Shown: positions 30,840 through 43,680, counted from the first letter of the stretch. The stretch: 64,000 nucleotides of DNA from Crambe crambe (GCA_963924555.1 OZ004593.1:1550001-1614000), one strand, 5' to 3'. Translations and numbers: made by a program. The notes: a model not told the origin generated them from the letters alone.

Positions 30840-32545
30840 ATATACCAGGCCCTTTCACTTTTCCTCTGCTCCACAAAAAAACAGGCCTCCATGGGTATGA
30901 GGCTAGGTTGTTTTTTGCTCACTTCTCCCTAAAACATCAGTAACTTTACTTTTCCATTTACAGTTACCACAGCACGTGTTTTGAGAAATCCGGACCAGGT
31001 ACAAAACATTATCAATTTTTGATGATGTTACCTGTGAGAAGTCACATGCAATGAATGGCCCAGTCTGATATCTGGTTAATATACGAAGGGGTTTAGAATT
31101 AGTCGGGTGTATATTCCATGCTGTAATTCTTCAATTTTTTTTATACATTATGCTCCTTTTAAAAAAACAACAAAAAACATGGGTTGCTGTGAAGCATCTT
31201 TTTCCTACTTAGCAATGAAGGAGAAGGAGACTTCAGTATGTCCAATAATGAATGGATCTGGTTCTGATCCTTCAAATCTGGTACTATAACTAGAGCTAGT
31301 CAATCAAATTAGCTAGTACCATGTATTTGATCAGGTGACCTCATGTGACCATGAATTCATATACTACAGAGTAGGATAAGAATCAGACTCTTAAAGTGAT
31401 CTAGAGATGATGCTAGCACTAAATTGTTGAGCAGCTGGATGCTAAGTCTTAGACACAAGAAGCTTTGCTATCTTTTCTTGCAGAGGCTCGATACCATTGG
31501 CCTAAAATTCCTTGGTCTGAGGTTCTGTTTTGCTCACAGAGATGAGGGAAGTTGTTCTGAGATGCAGTGTCTTCTGGTTATCCCACAGCTTGAGTTGTTG
31601 AAATGGGGAGCGATACTAGAGCCTAGCCTTGATTTTATGGCAGCTACACTTATAGCTTCCTTGGTGGATCTGGTCACATGATCAGATAAACTTGTGTGTC
31701 CATACACGCCTTGTACAATTCATGTGCTAGGCATTGCTATTGCAAGTATACACACATGAATTCATCATTAACACCTCATGAATTCTATTAAAATTCCTTC
31801 TAGAAATTGGAACGATATTGTGCCACACCCCTATTCCTAGGCCTATGACCCTATTATAATATGCACTGCATAAACGCTGCTGGGTTGTTTGGGGAACATC
31901 CACTTCACACTGCACTATCAGGTAACAACCTTATACATTCATGCAATAAGGTCAACACAGCATAGTCAGCCCCACCCACATTGTACTAGCTTAGTAGCAG
32001 CCCCACCCACATTATTGTAGCCTATCTAGCTAAATTAAGTTCTTGGTGATCAGACCTTTTAAATAACTCAGCTATCTAAAGTCTTGCTACCTTTTTTGTA
32101 GATGTCTTCTTTCCCTTTTAAAAAGTCTCTTCAAGCCACAGTATATATAGTAGCTAGCTGTTCAAATGATAGTGGTCATGTGATCACTGGAGGTCATGTG
32201 ATCACTGGTGGTCATGTGATCATGATGATGTCATAGCAATGATTATTCATAAGTATACTAAAAAGTATAGTTATGCTTTTTAACATTCTACAGAAAATAT
32301 AATTAAGCAGAAGTTATTACTTCTCGAAAGAACCCCACCATAACGATGGTCAGCCAACAAGTTGTGTTATGAAACTTACTCCATAACTAGTAATATCTTA
32401 TTGATAAATTTAATAGCAAAGGTGTTACATAATCACACATAGCTAGTGCTAAGAAAAACACCTAGAATCTCATGACAATAATTATTATTAACATCTAATA
32501 GCTAGCTAATTTGACACCAAAGCAATAGGTTAGTAGCTGTTGCTC
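30840..32545. repeat. Segmental duplication of NLR upstream region, copy A
   Basis: It aligns collinearly with 33405-35100 (copy B) and with scattered pieces of copy C at 44190-44345, 52786-52890 and 55683-56225. Shared landmarks include ctgctccacaaaaaa, gatgatgttacctgtgagaa, cagctggatg, gcataaac-gctgctgg and ggtcatgtgatcatgatgat. No protein-coding gene is evident inside, although an RNA or untranslated exon cannot be excluded. Confidence 0.8.
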
Positions 32546-33404
32546 TGTTATGCTTCGTCCTATCGGCACGTTCTGTGAAAGATCAGAACATCCATGGCAG
32601 TCAAGATAAACTGCATTTTCTAGTCTGGATATCTGCAGTACAAGCAATTCCTCTAGCTATGACAAACTAGAGCTCATAAGTTCAATGCCCCACTGTAATA
32701 ACTACACAACCTCGTTCAGCTCCATGCACGTAATTAATACTTTAGCATGTGCAATCTATTTCTGGCAGGATCAAATAGCTGATAGCCTTGGATGTGAAGC
32801 TGGCAAGAAAAACATGTATTTAAGCCACCAAGAGAGTGTTCTTTAGAAGTATGAAATATGCTAGTAATCAGTGTCGAATAAGAGCGTATTTTAGTAGTTA
32901 TTTACAAGTTTCATATATTTAACTATATATATCCTAACCGATTGCTTAACCCCTTGCTGCACATGCATAGAGAGGCAATCATTCAACCTATTCTGAAAAG
33001 AACCATACAATTGAAGGATTGTGCAGTCCTGGTCTCTTTGTAAGAGTGGATGACGTCAACGTGGCTGCTATACTTATCACATCATCAAATGTGATGTGGT
33101 CAAATGGAGCTCAGCAGTAATTAACCACGAGGTATAGCTTGAAATTGTGTGCATGCATGCATGGGTGAGTGAGTATATATAGTAAGTAAAATAGCACATG
33201 CGTTGTAGCTATAGCTACTGACCCACCAGCTCCATCAGTGAAGACAAGAAAAAACAGCACTATAAGTTTACTCCTCTAAGAGGAAATGCAATGGAATCTT
33301 CAAATGGTCTCTTGCTGCTCAAAATAACATAATGTTTATTACGCTTTATGTATACAGACGTGCATGAAAATAGCTATAGCAAGTTCCCTTAATTCAAGGG
33401 GTGG
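32546..33404. other. Spacer between duplicated flanks A and B
   Basis: No gene is seen. By cluster order an NLR copy might have been lost here, but no NLR coding relic remains visible. Confidence 0.45.
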
Positions 33405-35100
33405 AGCGCAAACCCTTTCACTCTTCCTCTGCTCCACAAAAAAAAAGCAGGCCTCCATGGGTACAAGGCTAGGCTGATTTTTGTTCACTTCTCCCTAAAA
33501 CATAACATTGTACTGTAACTTTACTTTTCTATTTACAGGTACCACAGCACATGTTTTGAGAAATCTGGACCAAAGCTAAACATTGATGATGTTACCTGTG
33601 AGAAGTCACATGCAAAGAATGGACCCAGTCCGACATCTGGTTTGATATACGAAGTAGTCAGGTACTATAACTAGTTGTTAAAATTAGTCAATCAAATTAG
33701 CTAGTAAATGATCAGGTGATCTCATGTGACCATAAATTATTACAAGTGTTGGGAATGATCCAGAGATGGAGATGCTCAGTGCTAAATTGTTGAACAGCTG
33801 GATGTTATATCTTAGACACAAGATGCTTGCTAACTTTGCAGAGGCTTGCTTTTGATACCATTGGCCTTCAGTGTCTTTGGTCTCAGGTGCTATTTTGCTG
33901 ACAGAGATGAGAGAAGTTGTTCTGAGATGCATCTTCTAGTCATCCTACAGCTTGAGTTGTTGAAATGGGGAGTACGTCTGGAGCCTAGCCTTGATTTTAT
34001 GGCAGTCTACACTAACAGCTTCCTTTCAATAATGGTAAATCTGGCTTAGCTGACCCTTCACCACCTTCCTTTTAGGAAAGTAAAGGGTCAGCTACACCAG
34101 ACACTAAGATCTGATCAGATAAACTTGTGTGTTCATACACACCTTGTACAAATTGTGTGCAGGGCATTGCTATTGCAAGTATACACCTTTAAAAAACAAT
34201 TCCTCCACGAGGTCATCATTAACACCCCATGAATTCTCAAATTTGAACAATATTGTGCCACACCCCTATTCCTAGGCCAATAACCACTACATAAACACTG
34301 CTGGCTTGTTTGGACATCACTGCACTATTATGTAGCAACCTTGTACATCCATGTAAGTGTAATAAAGTTAACACAGCATAGTCAGCCCCACCCACATTGT
34401 ACTAGCTTAGTAGCAGCCCCACCCACACTATTGTAGCTAGCTAACTAAAGCTCTTTACTCTTAGTGATCAGACCTTTTAAATAATTCAGTCTCAAGTCTT
34501 GTTACCTTTTTTAGATGTCTTCTTTTCCTTGTAAAAAGTCTCTTCAAACCACAGTATAATAGCTAGCAATTCAAATGATAGTGGTCATGTGATCACTGGA
34601 GATCATGATATCACTGGTGGTCATGTGATCATGATGATGTCATAACAATGATTATTCATTTATACTAAAGAGTGTAGCTGTGCATTACACAGCATTTTTA
34701 AACAGTCTACAGAAAATCTGTTGCATCTCAGCATATAGCTAGGACTTCATGGTAATAGTTTATATGATTGGCAAGCCATCTAGCTAATATACCAAGTGCC
34801 TATAGTTGCATACCAGCTTCTTGTGAAAGCAGAATGGTTCTCAGCTTGCCATCTTGTGGATAATGCAGTAAACAATGAAAGAAAAAATAAAGCAAGAAGT
34901 TAATTGCAAACGGTTATTTCTTCTTGAAAGAGCCCCACCATAACTGTGAAAGTGTGATGGTCAGCCAGTGCTATGAAGCAAGGATCGTACTTACTCCACA
35001 ACACAACTATAATCATTTAATATTGACAATTTAACCGCAAATGTGTTACATAATCACACATAGTGCTAAGGAAAACATCTAGAATCTTTTGAAAAACATC
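33405..35100. repeat. Segmental duplication of NLR upstream region, copy B
   Basis: Direct-orientation copy of 30840-32545 with many indels and substitutions. It contains its own 46-bp-scale indel differences, such as a palindromic cagctgaccctt/aaagggtcagct insertion near 34040-34095 that copy A lacks. Confidence 0.8.
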
Positions 35101-35325
35101 TAGCTAATTATAACTATTAACTATACATATCTTCACATGACGAAACTCTACATGCAGCTAGCGATTAGAATGATATTGTTTTAGCCACTTCATACTCAAG
35201 TGACTCCCTGAATAATAAATATCTAAAACATAAAAGAGACGAAAAATTTTCAAGGAAGGAAAGAAAGGCCTGCAAGTGGGAATGAGGTAAATACCATGAA
35301 GTACGGAAGAAAAAGAGCTAACAAT

Positions 35326-35399
35326 GCACTCTCGTTTGCATCAGAATTATGTACTGACCCCAGGTTACGGGACGAGGACCCCAGAGTGCGTGGTAACCC
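35326..35399. repeat. 80-bp hairpin repeat near an NLR 3' end, copy 2
   Basis: Same sequence family as 19912-19992, with a few base differences and a short deletion in the loop. It lies about 360 bp beyond the stop of NLR2. Confidence 0.9.
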
Positions 35400-35755
35400 A
35401 AAAAATATGAATAGCATGGACACAACTATAGCTCATTGATCTAATCTTTTGTGCCTTGCTTTTTTGTTAGCTCTTGTTCAGGTAGCAGAACCATGCAGCC
35501 ATGACTACATGCATGTAGTTTGTAAGTGTTTCTGTCTTGATTTCAATACTTGATCAGGTAATCACAGCCAGCCATCACTTGCATGCAGTACAGATAAAAA
35601 GCGCTTATGATGTTGGTTTGCTATAACACTGGTTTGCTGTTTAGGCTCCAAGTATAGATAGGTCCTACACTGTCCAGTACTATGTATACTGTCGTGCTTG
35701 GAGTCTCTTGCTGGAACACTCCATGGATGAACAATGTTGCATTCAAATCATCCAA

Positions 35756-38148
35756 CTATACTATTAAGGTTGTTGTGGTGTGCTTACAAGCATCAGAAAG
35801 AGCCTTTTCACTGTGAGAGCTGATATTATTGCAACTGATATCCAATGTATGCAAGTTGCCGCAGTGCTTGAGAACAGCAGCAATGGCCTTTGCACCATCC
35901 ACATCAATGGTGTTATGACTGAGATTAAGTGTATGCAGGTTACTGCAACGTTTGAGAGCTTTAGCCAGGACCTCTGCAGCATGCACATCAATTCTGTTAT
36001 GGCTGATATCAAGTGTATGCAGGCTACTGCATTGTTTAAGAATTCTTTCGCTGTACACACCAAGGTTGTTATAACTGACATCGAGTGTGTGAAGGCTACG
36101 GCAATGCATCAGGGCTCCAACAAGAGCTTTTATACCACTGTCACCGATACTATTGGAACCGATGTTAAGTATTCGCAAGTCACCAAAGTCTTTCAGTACA
36201 TCAGCTAGGGCCTTTGCACCATTGAAACCAATGCTGTTACATCCAATATCGAGTTTGCGTAACTCACTGCAGTTCTGGAAAGCTTTGGCTAACATTGTTG
36301 TAACTGATATCGAGATTATTTAGGTTACTACAATGTTCGAGAGCACCAGCGAGTGATTTAGCACCAGTGCTACCTATGCAATTCTCACTGAGATCAAGTG
36401 TCTGTAAATCAGTAGAAAGAGCCTTGTAATCATGAATGTCCAAGTCCACAGAAAAGGCCCCAGACCAAGGATGTACATCTTTAAACTCATTCCCAGACCG
36501 AGAACATAGCTCATTCTGACATTTAGAGTATTTTAAGATATGAGAAGCTACCATGGTTGCTTTGTTGCACCCTAGACCTCTTTTCTTGATAGCGAGTGTG
36601 TTGATGAGAGGATCAGGTTTTATCTCAAATACATTATAAGCACTCAGTACTGTGATGTCATTATTCCAAAATAAGAGCTTGAAATTTTTGAAACCCTTCA
36701 CAGCATTAGCTATCGCTACTGCTCCTTTATCACCAATGTGATTACAGCTAAAGTCCAGTGTGTGGAGACCAATACAATTTTTAACACTGTCGGCAAGAAC
36801 CACTGCACCTTCATCACTTATCAAGTTAAGAGAAAGTTCCAGTGCTTCAATAGTGCTACATCTTTTAATACCATTAGCGAGAAGTTCAGCTCCTTCATCA
36901 CAGATATTGCAGTTTATGAGACTAAATCTGCTGAAAGCTGAACTGCTTCGTATGTCATTTGAGAGGATTTTAACTTCTATCAATCGAAATTTACAAAAGC
37001 TCATATTTACATCAGATGATTCACTAATGCAGTAAAGATAGAATGGCAGGGAAAGTTTGGAAGATAGATCCTTTTTGGTACTATCGGAAAAATAAACGTT
37101 AGCTAAATTCTTGCAATGGGACATGAAATAATTTATCAGATACTGGGGAAGATCACCAGATGAATAAAGTTGGTTCCTGTCTGAAGCATCTATTTTAAGT
37201 ACTTCAAGGTTAAAATGGTTCAAGCCATCAGTTAGAGCATTCACTGCATCTCTATCAAGCTGTGTACTAGTAATATCCAAGATTTCCAATGATGGCAATG
37301 CATGCATTAGTTTATTAACTGATGCTAACTGTTGAGTGACACAATTATGACCATGAAAACGTAGAGTAGTCAGTAATGAAATTTTCTCCCTAGCTTTTTT
37401 CACTAGTATACTTATCCCCTCAACAGTTCCATCTGCATCAATCTTTCATTTGAAAATCCACTTGCTTCCTACAATCTTCCTGTTCGGCAGTGGCTCCACG
37501 AGCTCCCAAACTTCATTAGAGTGCAGTGATTCCATCTCTCTTTCCATGGCTTCTATCCATTTGGACTTGTCAGGAGTAGAGAGAGCCTCTACTAATGTGC
37601 ATCCATCAAATACGAGTGTATCGATAGTACCTTGTGTTGCATTGGAAACAACAAAAGCAATGGCATTGAAATCTGAAGGAGTTAAAAAGCTATCCTTGAA
37701 AGAGAGACCACTATGCTCCACTATACTATTGCAGGTGCAGGGTTGCTGAGATTCAAGAGAACAATGCACTTTGTATAAAGTACCATACTGTGCTCTATCA
37801 AGTAAAGTTTCAAATTTGTTGTTTTTATCAAACCTGACCAATCCACAATAAAACTTCCAAACTGCTTGCATCTGCTTGGCACTCCCATATTCATCAATGA
37901 GTCTAGCTTGCTCTTTCTCTTCCAGGTGAGAGATATGGTATGCTGCAAGAAATTCTTGAAAGGTAAGGTGAAGAAATGTATATAATTCTTGCATACCATG
38001 TCTCAAAGCTACTTTATCAACAGTGATCAAGCCAAGACAATCTTTACTATTATGAATATCAAATAAGCCCTGAACTTCAGCTTGCCTCATGACCTGTTTT
38101 GATGACATGACCATTTCAAAGGCAAGTTTACAAATTTTCATGTACGAA
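35756..38148 (-). pseudogene. NLR2: 5'-truncated NLR relic (end of NACHT plus LRRs)
   Basis: Homology to NLR1/NLR3 starts abruptly at YMKICKLAFEM, downstream of the NACHT Walker motifs, so CARD-like, DEATH, Ig-like and NACHT core are all missing. The retained part covers the winged-helix-like region (YTFLHLTFQEFLAAYHIS) and LRRs that are more diverged from each other than those of NLR1. The frame is open from about 38228 to 37446, where a TGA lies inside an inserted copia fragment. It reopens in the same frame to 36264. A deletion in an LRR (about 36290) then shifts the frame, and the rest reads 36295-35756. Two independent lesions plus the lost 5' half indicate a pseudogene. The upstream junction abuts the tail of NLR3 only about 100 bp away, which suggests loss by unequal recombination. 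Confidence 0.85.
37421..37585 (-). mobile_element. Ty1/copia reverse-transcriptase fragment grafted into NLR2
   Basis: 165 bp (55 codons) absent from the aligned positions of NLR1 and NLR3, where LVE is followed directly by EGISILVKKA. The insert encodes the start of a copia-type reverse-transcriptase domain: KWIEAMEREMESL, then NEVWELVEPLP, GSKWIFK, a TGA, and KIDADGTV. The order W..AM..E...L..N..W.LV..P......KW.FK...DADG is the copia RVT_2 signature. It is in frame with both flanks except for that single stop. No LTR, integrase or target-site duplication is seen. Confidence 0.88.
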
Positions 38149-38234
38149 CACGTTTCACTTGCATTCTCATGGAAGAATAACTTCGTCCCTTTTATTGGTC
38201 TCTGTGTATTACTTAAGAGTATCAACAAGCTGTG

Positions 38235-40555
38235 TCATAATATTATTATCATGGACATTTGGCTACTGCAGTGCTTTGGAGCATCAGCAAGATACATTGC
38301 AATTGGACGTTTATGCAGCATACTACAGTGTTTAATACCACCAGCTAGATACATTGCACCATCTATACCAATACTATTGGAATGAATATCAAGTGTACAA
38401 TTTACTGCAGTCTTTGAAAATTTTAGCAATATACTTTATTCCTTTATCACTAATATGATTGGAACCAATATACAATGTATGCAGCATACTACAGTGTTTA
38501 ATACCATCAGCAAGATATTTTGCACCATCATCACCAATATGATTGGAATCAATATTGAGTGTATGCAGTTTACTGCAGTCTTTGAATACATTAGCAAGAT
38601 CCTTTATTCCCTTATCACCAACAAAATTAGAACCAATATCAAGTGTATGCAGCATACTACAGTGTTTAATACCATCAGCAAGATACTTTGCACCATCTGC
38701 ACCAATATAATTGGAATCAACACCAAGTTTATGCAGCATACTACAGTATTTGATACCATCAGCAAGATATTTTGCACCGTCTGCATAAATAGTATTGGAA
38801 TGCATATCAAGTGTATGCAGCATACTACAGTGTTTAATACCATCAGCCAGATATTTTGCAGCATATGAACCAATATGATTGGAATGAATATCAAGTGTAT
38901 GCAGTTTACTGCAGTCTTTGAAAACATTGGCAAGATCCTTTATTCCATTTTCACCAATGTCATTGGAACCAATATTGAGTGTATGCAGCATACTACAGTG
39001 TTTAATACCATCAGATAGATACTTTGCACCGTCTGCACCAATGTGATTGAAACGAATATCAAGTGTACGCAGTTTACTGCAGTCTTTGAAAACATTAGCA
39101 AGATCTTTTATTCCATTATCACCAATACTATTAGAACCAATATCAAATGTATGCAGCATACTACAGTGTTTAATACCATCAGCAAGATACTTTGCACCAT
39201 CTTCACCAATATGATTGGAATGAATATCAAGTGTATGCAGTTTACTGCAGTCTTTGAAAACATTAGCAAGATCTTTTATTCCATTATCACCAATATGATT
39301 AGAACCAATATCAAATGTATGCAGCATACTACAGTGTTTAATACAATCAGCAAGATACTTTGCACCATCTGCACCAATATGATTGGAATGAATATCAAGT
39401 ATATGCAGATTACAGCAGTCTTTGAAAACATTAGCAAGAACCTTTATTCCATTATCACCAATATGATTGGAGCTAATATCAAGTGTATGCAGCAGAGCAC
39501 TATGAGATCTTGGTTTTAATAAATGTAATGCTATACTCTCTGCTTCATCACTTCCAATACCTCTACTCCTAAGGCTGAGTGTATCAATAATGGTATCATG
39601 TTTACTCTGCAATATGATATCAGCACTATGTTCTGTGATGTCATTATCCCATAAAATGAGCTTGAATGACTCGTTATCTTTCACAGCATTGGATAATGCT
39701 AAAGCTCCTTCATCACCAATGCGATTATAGCTCAAGTCAAGCATGTTGAGACCAATACAAGTTATAATGCTATTGGCAAGAGCAATTGCTCCTTCATCAC
39801 TTATAAGGTTGAGAGGAAGTTCAAGTGTTTCGATAGTGCTACATCTTTTAATACCATTGGCAAGAAGTCTAGCTCCTTCATCACAGATATCGCAGTTTAT
39901 GAGACTAAATCTGCTGAAAGCTGAACTGCTTCGTATGTCATTTGAGAGGACTTTCACTTCTATCAATTGAAGCTTATGAAAGCTCATATTTACATCAGAT
40001 GATTCACTAATGCAGTAAAGATAGAATGGCAGGGAAAGTTTAGAAGATAATTTCTTCTTGGTATCATTAGAAAAACAAACATTAACAAAATTCTTGCAAT
40101 GGGAAATGAAATAATTTATCAGATACTGGGAAAGATCACCTAAAGAATAAAGTGGGTTCCTGTATGAAGCATCTATTTTAAGTACTTTAAGGTTAGAATG
40201 GTTCAAGCTATCAGTTAGAGCACTCACTGCATCTCTATCAAGCTGTGTACTAGTAATGTCCAAGATTTCCAATGATGGCAATGCATGCATTAGTTTGTTA
40301 AGTAACGTTAACTGTTGAGTGACACAGTTATGACCATGAAAACATAAAGTAGTCAGTAATGAAATTTTCTCCCTAGCTTTTTTCACCAGTATACTTATCC
40401 CCTCCTCTACTAATGTGCATCCATCAAATACGAGTGTATCAATAGTACCTTGTGTTGCATTGGAAACAACAAAAGCAATGGCATTGAAATCTGAAGGAGT
40501 TAAAAATCTATCTTTGAAAGAGAGACCACCATCCTCCACTATACTATTGCAGGTG
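38235..40555 (-). pseudogene. NLR3 LRR half, frame-shifted from its NACHT half
   Basis: Continuation of NLR3 in another frame. It resumes at CNSIVEDGGLSF, passes through the diverged LRRs (CNICDEG-type, here CDICDEG) and 13 array LRRs of the same 28-residue type as NLR1, and stops at 38389. That stop is caused by a two-base deletion inside an LRR. A last damaged LRR (LDIHSNSIGIDGAMYLAG) reaches about 38235. The array here is less homogeneous than in NLR1 and has no higher-order duplications, so it probably resembles the ancestral array length. As it stands it has no start of its own. Confidence 0.75.
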
Positions 40556-43270
40556 CTGAGATTCAAGAGAACATTGCACATTGTATAAAGTACCAAACTG
40601 TGCTCTATCAAGTAAAGTTTTAAATTTGTTGTTTTCATCAAACCTGACCAACCCACAATAGAACTTCCAAACTGCTTGCATTTGCTTGGCACTCCCATAT
40701 TTTTTAATGAGTTCGGTTTGCTCTTCCTCTTTCAGCTGAGAGATATGGTATGCTGCAAGAAATTCTTGAAAGGTAAGATGAAGAAATGTGTATAATTTTT
40801 GCATACCATATCTCAAAGCTACTTTATCAACAGTGATCAAGCTAAGACAATCCTTACTATTATGAATATCAAAAAAGCCCTGAACATCAGCTTGTCTCAT
40901 GACCTGTTTTGAAAACATGATCATTTCAAAAGCAAGTTTACAAATTTTGATGTACGAGTGCTTTTCAGAAGGTGGCAATGATTGTATTGATTCTATATAA
41001 ATATCTCTTTTGTCATTACGTAAAGTGCGTATAAAGAAAGATATGGTGAAATCTCTGTATATACCAGTTTCTGTTTCAGGAAGGGTCTCACTAACCTGAC
41101 AAAGAAAGCACACCATTGCAGTATGGACAGGCAAATAGCACATATTATGTACATTAGGGTGGTGATCAAGGTATTTGTGAAGCTCTGAACGTTTACATTC
41201 AGATGAAAAACTGTATTCTTTTATATACTCACGTATCTGTTCTTTCAGAAATCCAAGAACTTCAATCCTTCTGATTGCTGAGGACTTAAAATCAGCTACA
41301 GCAGCAGGACGTGAAGCTACTATGACCATAGATCTAGGAAGCTCCCGTTTAGTAATAAGCTTATGGATATATGTATTGTTAGTCTCAGGCAGGTACTCAT
41401 CTAGACCATCAAGTATGAAGCAAAGACCTAAACCGCTATGTTTGTTTGCATATTTTACAATTGAATCAGTGTTGTTGTCATAATAGCAGTTGAGTATATC
41501 CTGCAATTTAATTTCAGGATTGCTATGAAATCCTCGGAGATGGACTAGAAATAAGAGCCTGATATTTCCAAACTTTAACTCACTTCTGGCCCAGTCTTGG
41601 CTGACTTTGTGGACTAGTGTTGTCTTCCCACTACCAGGACGACCTTCGATCAGCAGACGTACCCCACTACCAATATTACCAAATGCTTTTTTATACTGGA
41701 TGCTTTCTTTGTCCTTAAAGACATCGTCTGCATCTCCTCGGATGGTGCAGCGAGCAAATACTCCAGCATTATCAATGCCCTGCTGTTTGATTAGAGCCAA
41801 GTTTATATAAGTATTAATGCTAACTGGAGGCCAAGTATCTTCTGGTACTTCAGGCTGTGCAGTATAAATATCAGTAAGTCTTTCCCTGTGTTTATCTAAT
41901 GGAGTTTCTATGGTCAATAGTATAGGCTCAGATTCTATACTACCTTTACCATCATCTTGGATAATACAGATGTAAGATCCATCCACTGTTAGATCATCAA
42001 TAGAAATGCTGATAATACATTCACCAGAACCTTGAAACTGTTTATTATCATCTAATTCTTCCCCATTCTTGTACCACTGATATTTAAAAGAAGCCTTTGA
42101 AGGACCAATAGCTTTCACTTCAAGCAATACAATATTTTCATTTTCTTGGACTTTGGTATCTTGAGATTTGTAAAGAATTCTCAGGCTTACTTCATCTTGA
42201 GTAGAAAGAGCTGACTGGACAGATCTTATGATACACACTGATGGTAGAATGCCCTGTTTCATGAGATTTTCCTGAAGATTATTTGCAAATGCACCTAGTC
42301 CTACAGTTTTACTACGTAGCGCATTTTCCAATGTTTTTAATGTTGGGGGTTTGGTACATTTTTGTGCCACCCATGCATGGAGTACTTTATTCAGACACCC
42401 AATTACTCTATAAGAAAGAATCAAGGCAAATATGCTGTCTATCTCATATGTAGGCAACCCTAGAGAGATAGCAAGTTCTCTCCATTTATTACGGTGTTCA
42501 GTAAGTACCTCAGTTAAAGCTGAAACATGTTCATTTTTAAAGCAGAAATCAGGAGTAAAATTGCCCACTTCTTCCCTAATTTGTGCAGACACACCACCCG
42601 AACCTTTTAAGTATTCATAATATGATTTAAATGAAGCCAATATGCTTTTAACTCCTCTAATTCTTCGCAATAGTTGCAGCCAATCATCAAAGAGCTCATG
42701 ACCTTTCACTACCTCTTTGTACACATGCAACATTAAGTACCTGCATTTCAGTGGATGTGGTACACTGTGGTGTACAGAGAGCAAATTCTTCTTCACAATC
42801 TGAGGGATTAGCTTGGCATTGCTTGTATCCTCGATTAAAGCCTGCAAGTCTGTAGTCTGAAGGCAAACTAGAATCTCTTCTTCAAAACGTTTGAGGGCTT
42901 CTACTATCTTCAAGAGCAGATCACTGCAAGCATGTCCCAAATTGTTTAGCATCTTACCTACTTCTGTCAAATTGTTTTCACTTGCTTGTTCTCCCAACAG
43001 ATTCAAACTAGCATCTCTGAGATGGTCTATTAATCTATCTAGGCAACCTTCATGATTCTTCAGAGTTCCAGTGGAGGGTTTCTTGGCCAGTATTTCTACT
43101 TTAACATCTTCTAGATATCTTAGTAAATCACAGAGTGCTTTAAGTTTAGCCTTTCCTTCAATGCAAGCTATAGCTGAATTTAAATCGGTAGCTATGAGGC
43201 AAGCTACTAAATCACCTTTGAAGAGCTTCAAAGCCTTCGTTACTTCATCTTTTACAGAAAATGCAGACAT
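40544..43270 (-). CDS. NLR3 N-terminal half: helical extension, CARD-like, DEATH, Ig-like, NACHT; no LRRs in frame
   Basis: Open frame of 908 residues from MSAFSV (the frame also allows an ATG at 43351, probably within an intron or UTR). It has a helical N-terminal extension (about 10-130) largely missing from NLR1, a CARD-like domain (130-223), a DEATH domain (237-335), an Ig-like domain (360-455), Walker A GRPGSGKTTL (543-552), Walker B LCFILDGLDE, sensor VIVASRP and the YTFLHLTFQEFLAAYHIS region. It then ends CSLESQHLQ. Here NLR1 has eight extra bases (cagggttg class, between two gc-containing microrepeats) that keep the frame open into the LRRs. NLR3 may therefore be a pseudogene, or encode a sensor-less signalling NLR. 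A sequencing error is possible, and an intron could in principle skip the site. Confidence 0.8.
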   Translation of the reverse strand: MSAFSVKDEVTKALKLFKGDLVACLIATDLNSAIACIEGKAKLKALCDLLRYLEDVKVEILAKKPSTGTLKNHEGCLDRLIDHLRDASLNLLGEQASENNLTEVGKMLNNLGHACSDLLLKIVEALKRFEEEILVCLQTTDLQALIEDTSNAKLIPQIVKKNLLSVHHSVPHPLKCRYLMLHVYKEVVKGHELFDDWLQLLRRIRGVKSILASFKSYYEYLKGSGGVSAQIREEVGNFTPDFCFKNEHVSALTEVLTEHRNKWRELAISLGLPTYEIDSIFALILSYRVIGCLNKVLHAWVAQKCTKPPTLKTLENALRSKTVGLGAFANNLQENLMKQGILPSVCIIRSVQSALSTQDEVSLRILYKSQDTKVQENENIVLLEVKAIGPSKASFKYQWYKNGEELDDNKQFQGSGECIISISIDDLTVDGSYICIIQDDGKGSIESEPILLTIETPLDKHRERLTDIYTAQPEVPEDTWPPVSINTYINLALIKQQGIDNAGVFARCTIRGDADDVFKDKESIQYKKAFGNIGSGVRLLIEGRPGSGKTTLVHKVSQDWARSELKFGNIRLLFLVHLRGFHSNPEIKLQDILNCYYDNNTDSIVKYANKHSGLGLCFILDGLDEYLPETNNTYIHKLITKRELPRSMVIVASRPAAVADFKSSAIRRIEVLGFLKEQIREYIKEYSFSSECKRSELHKYLDHHPNVHNMCYLPVHTAMVCFLCQVSETLPETETGIYRDFTISFFIRTLRNDKRDIYIESIQSLPPSEKHSYIKICKLAFEMIMFSKQVMRQADVQGFFDIHNSKDCLSLITVDKVALRYGMQKLYTFLHLTFQEFLAAYHISQLKEEEQTELIKKYGSAKQMQAVWKFYCGLVRFDENNKFKTLLDRAQFGTLYNVQCSLESQHLQ

Positions 43271-43680
43271 CTTTGATGCAGTTGGTGACTTTTCAGCAGT
43301 AGCAGATAGGAGAATCTGAATCAAAAAAAGAAGGATACAGTGATAAGACATTATTTATAAACATAGCTAGTTCAGCCAGAGTTGTCTGTACTTAATTTGA
43401 AACCTCCCCATCATGATGGGAGGACCAGGTCTTTTCCATCAGTTGAGCCATTCTACTAAATCTATCACCATCAAAGATGTGAGGAATTTGATGAGATTCA
43501 CAAGTGTTGATAATGATAGGAGGTATATGGCATACCACTTATCTGTGACATAATAATTACCGTGGGACATCCCCTACTTGCTGACTAAGCTGGCCAGACT
43601 TTCTCTGACATTGTTCACTTTTTGACTCTAAATATTGATCACTGTGCTTTTCAACACCAATCATTGATAATCAATAACAA
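43271..43680 (-). promoter_or_regulatory. Conserved 5' flank of NLR3
   Basis: Collinear with 29750-30180 upstream of NLR1. The match breaks at a foldback insertion (43685), which separates this flank from the rest of its duplicated upstream segment. Confidence 0.5.
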
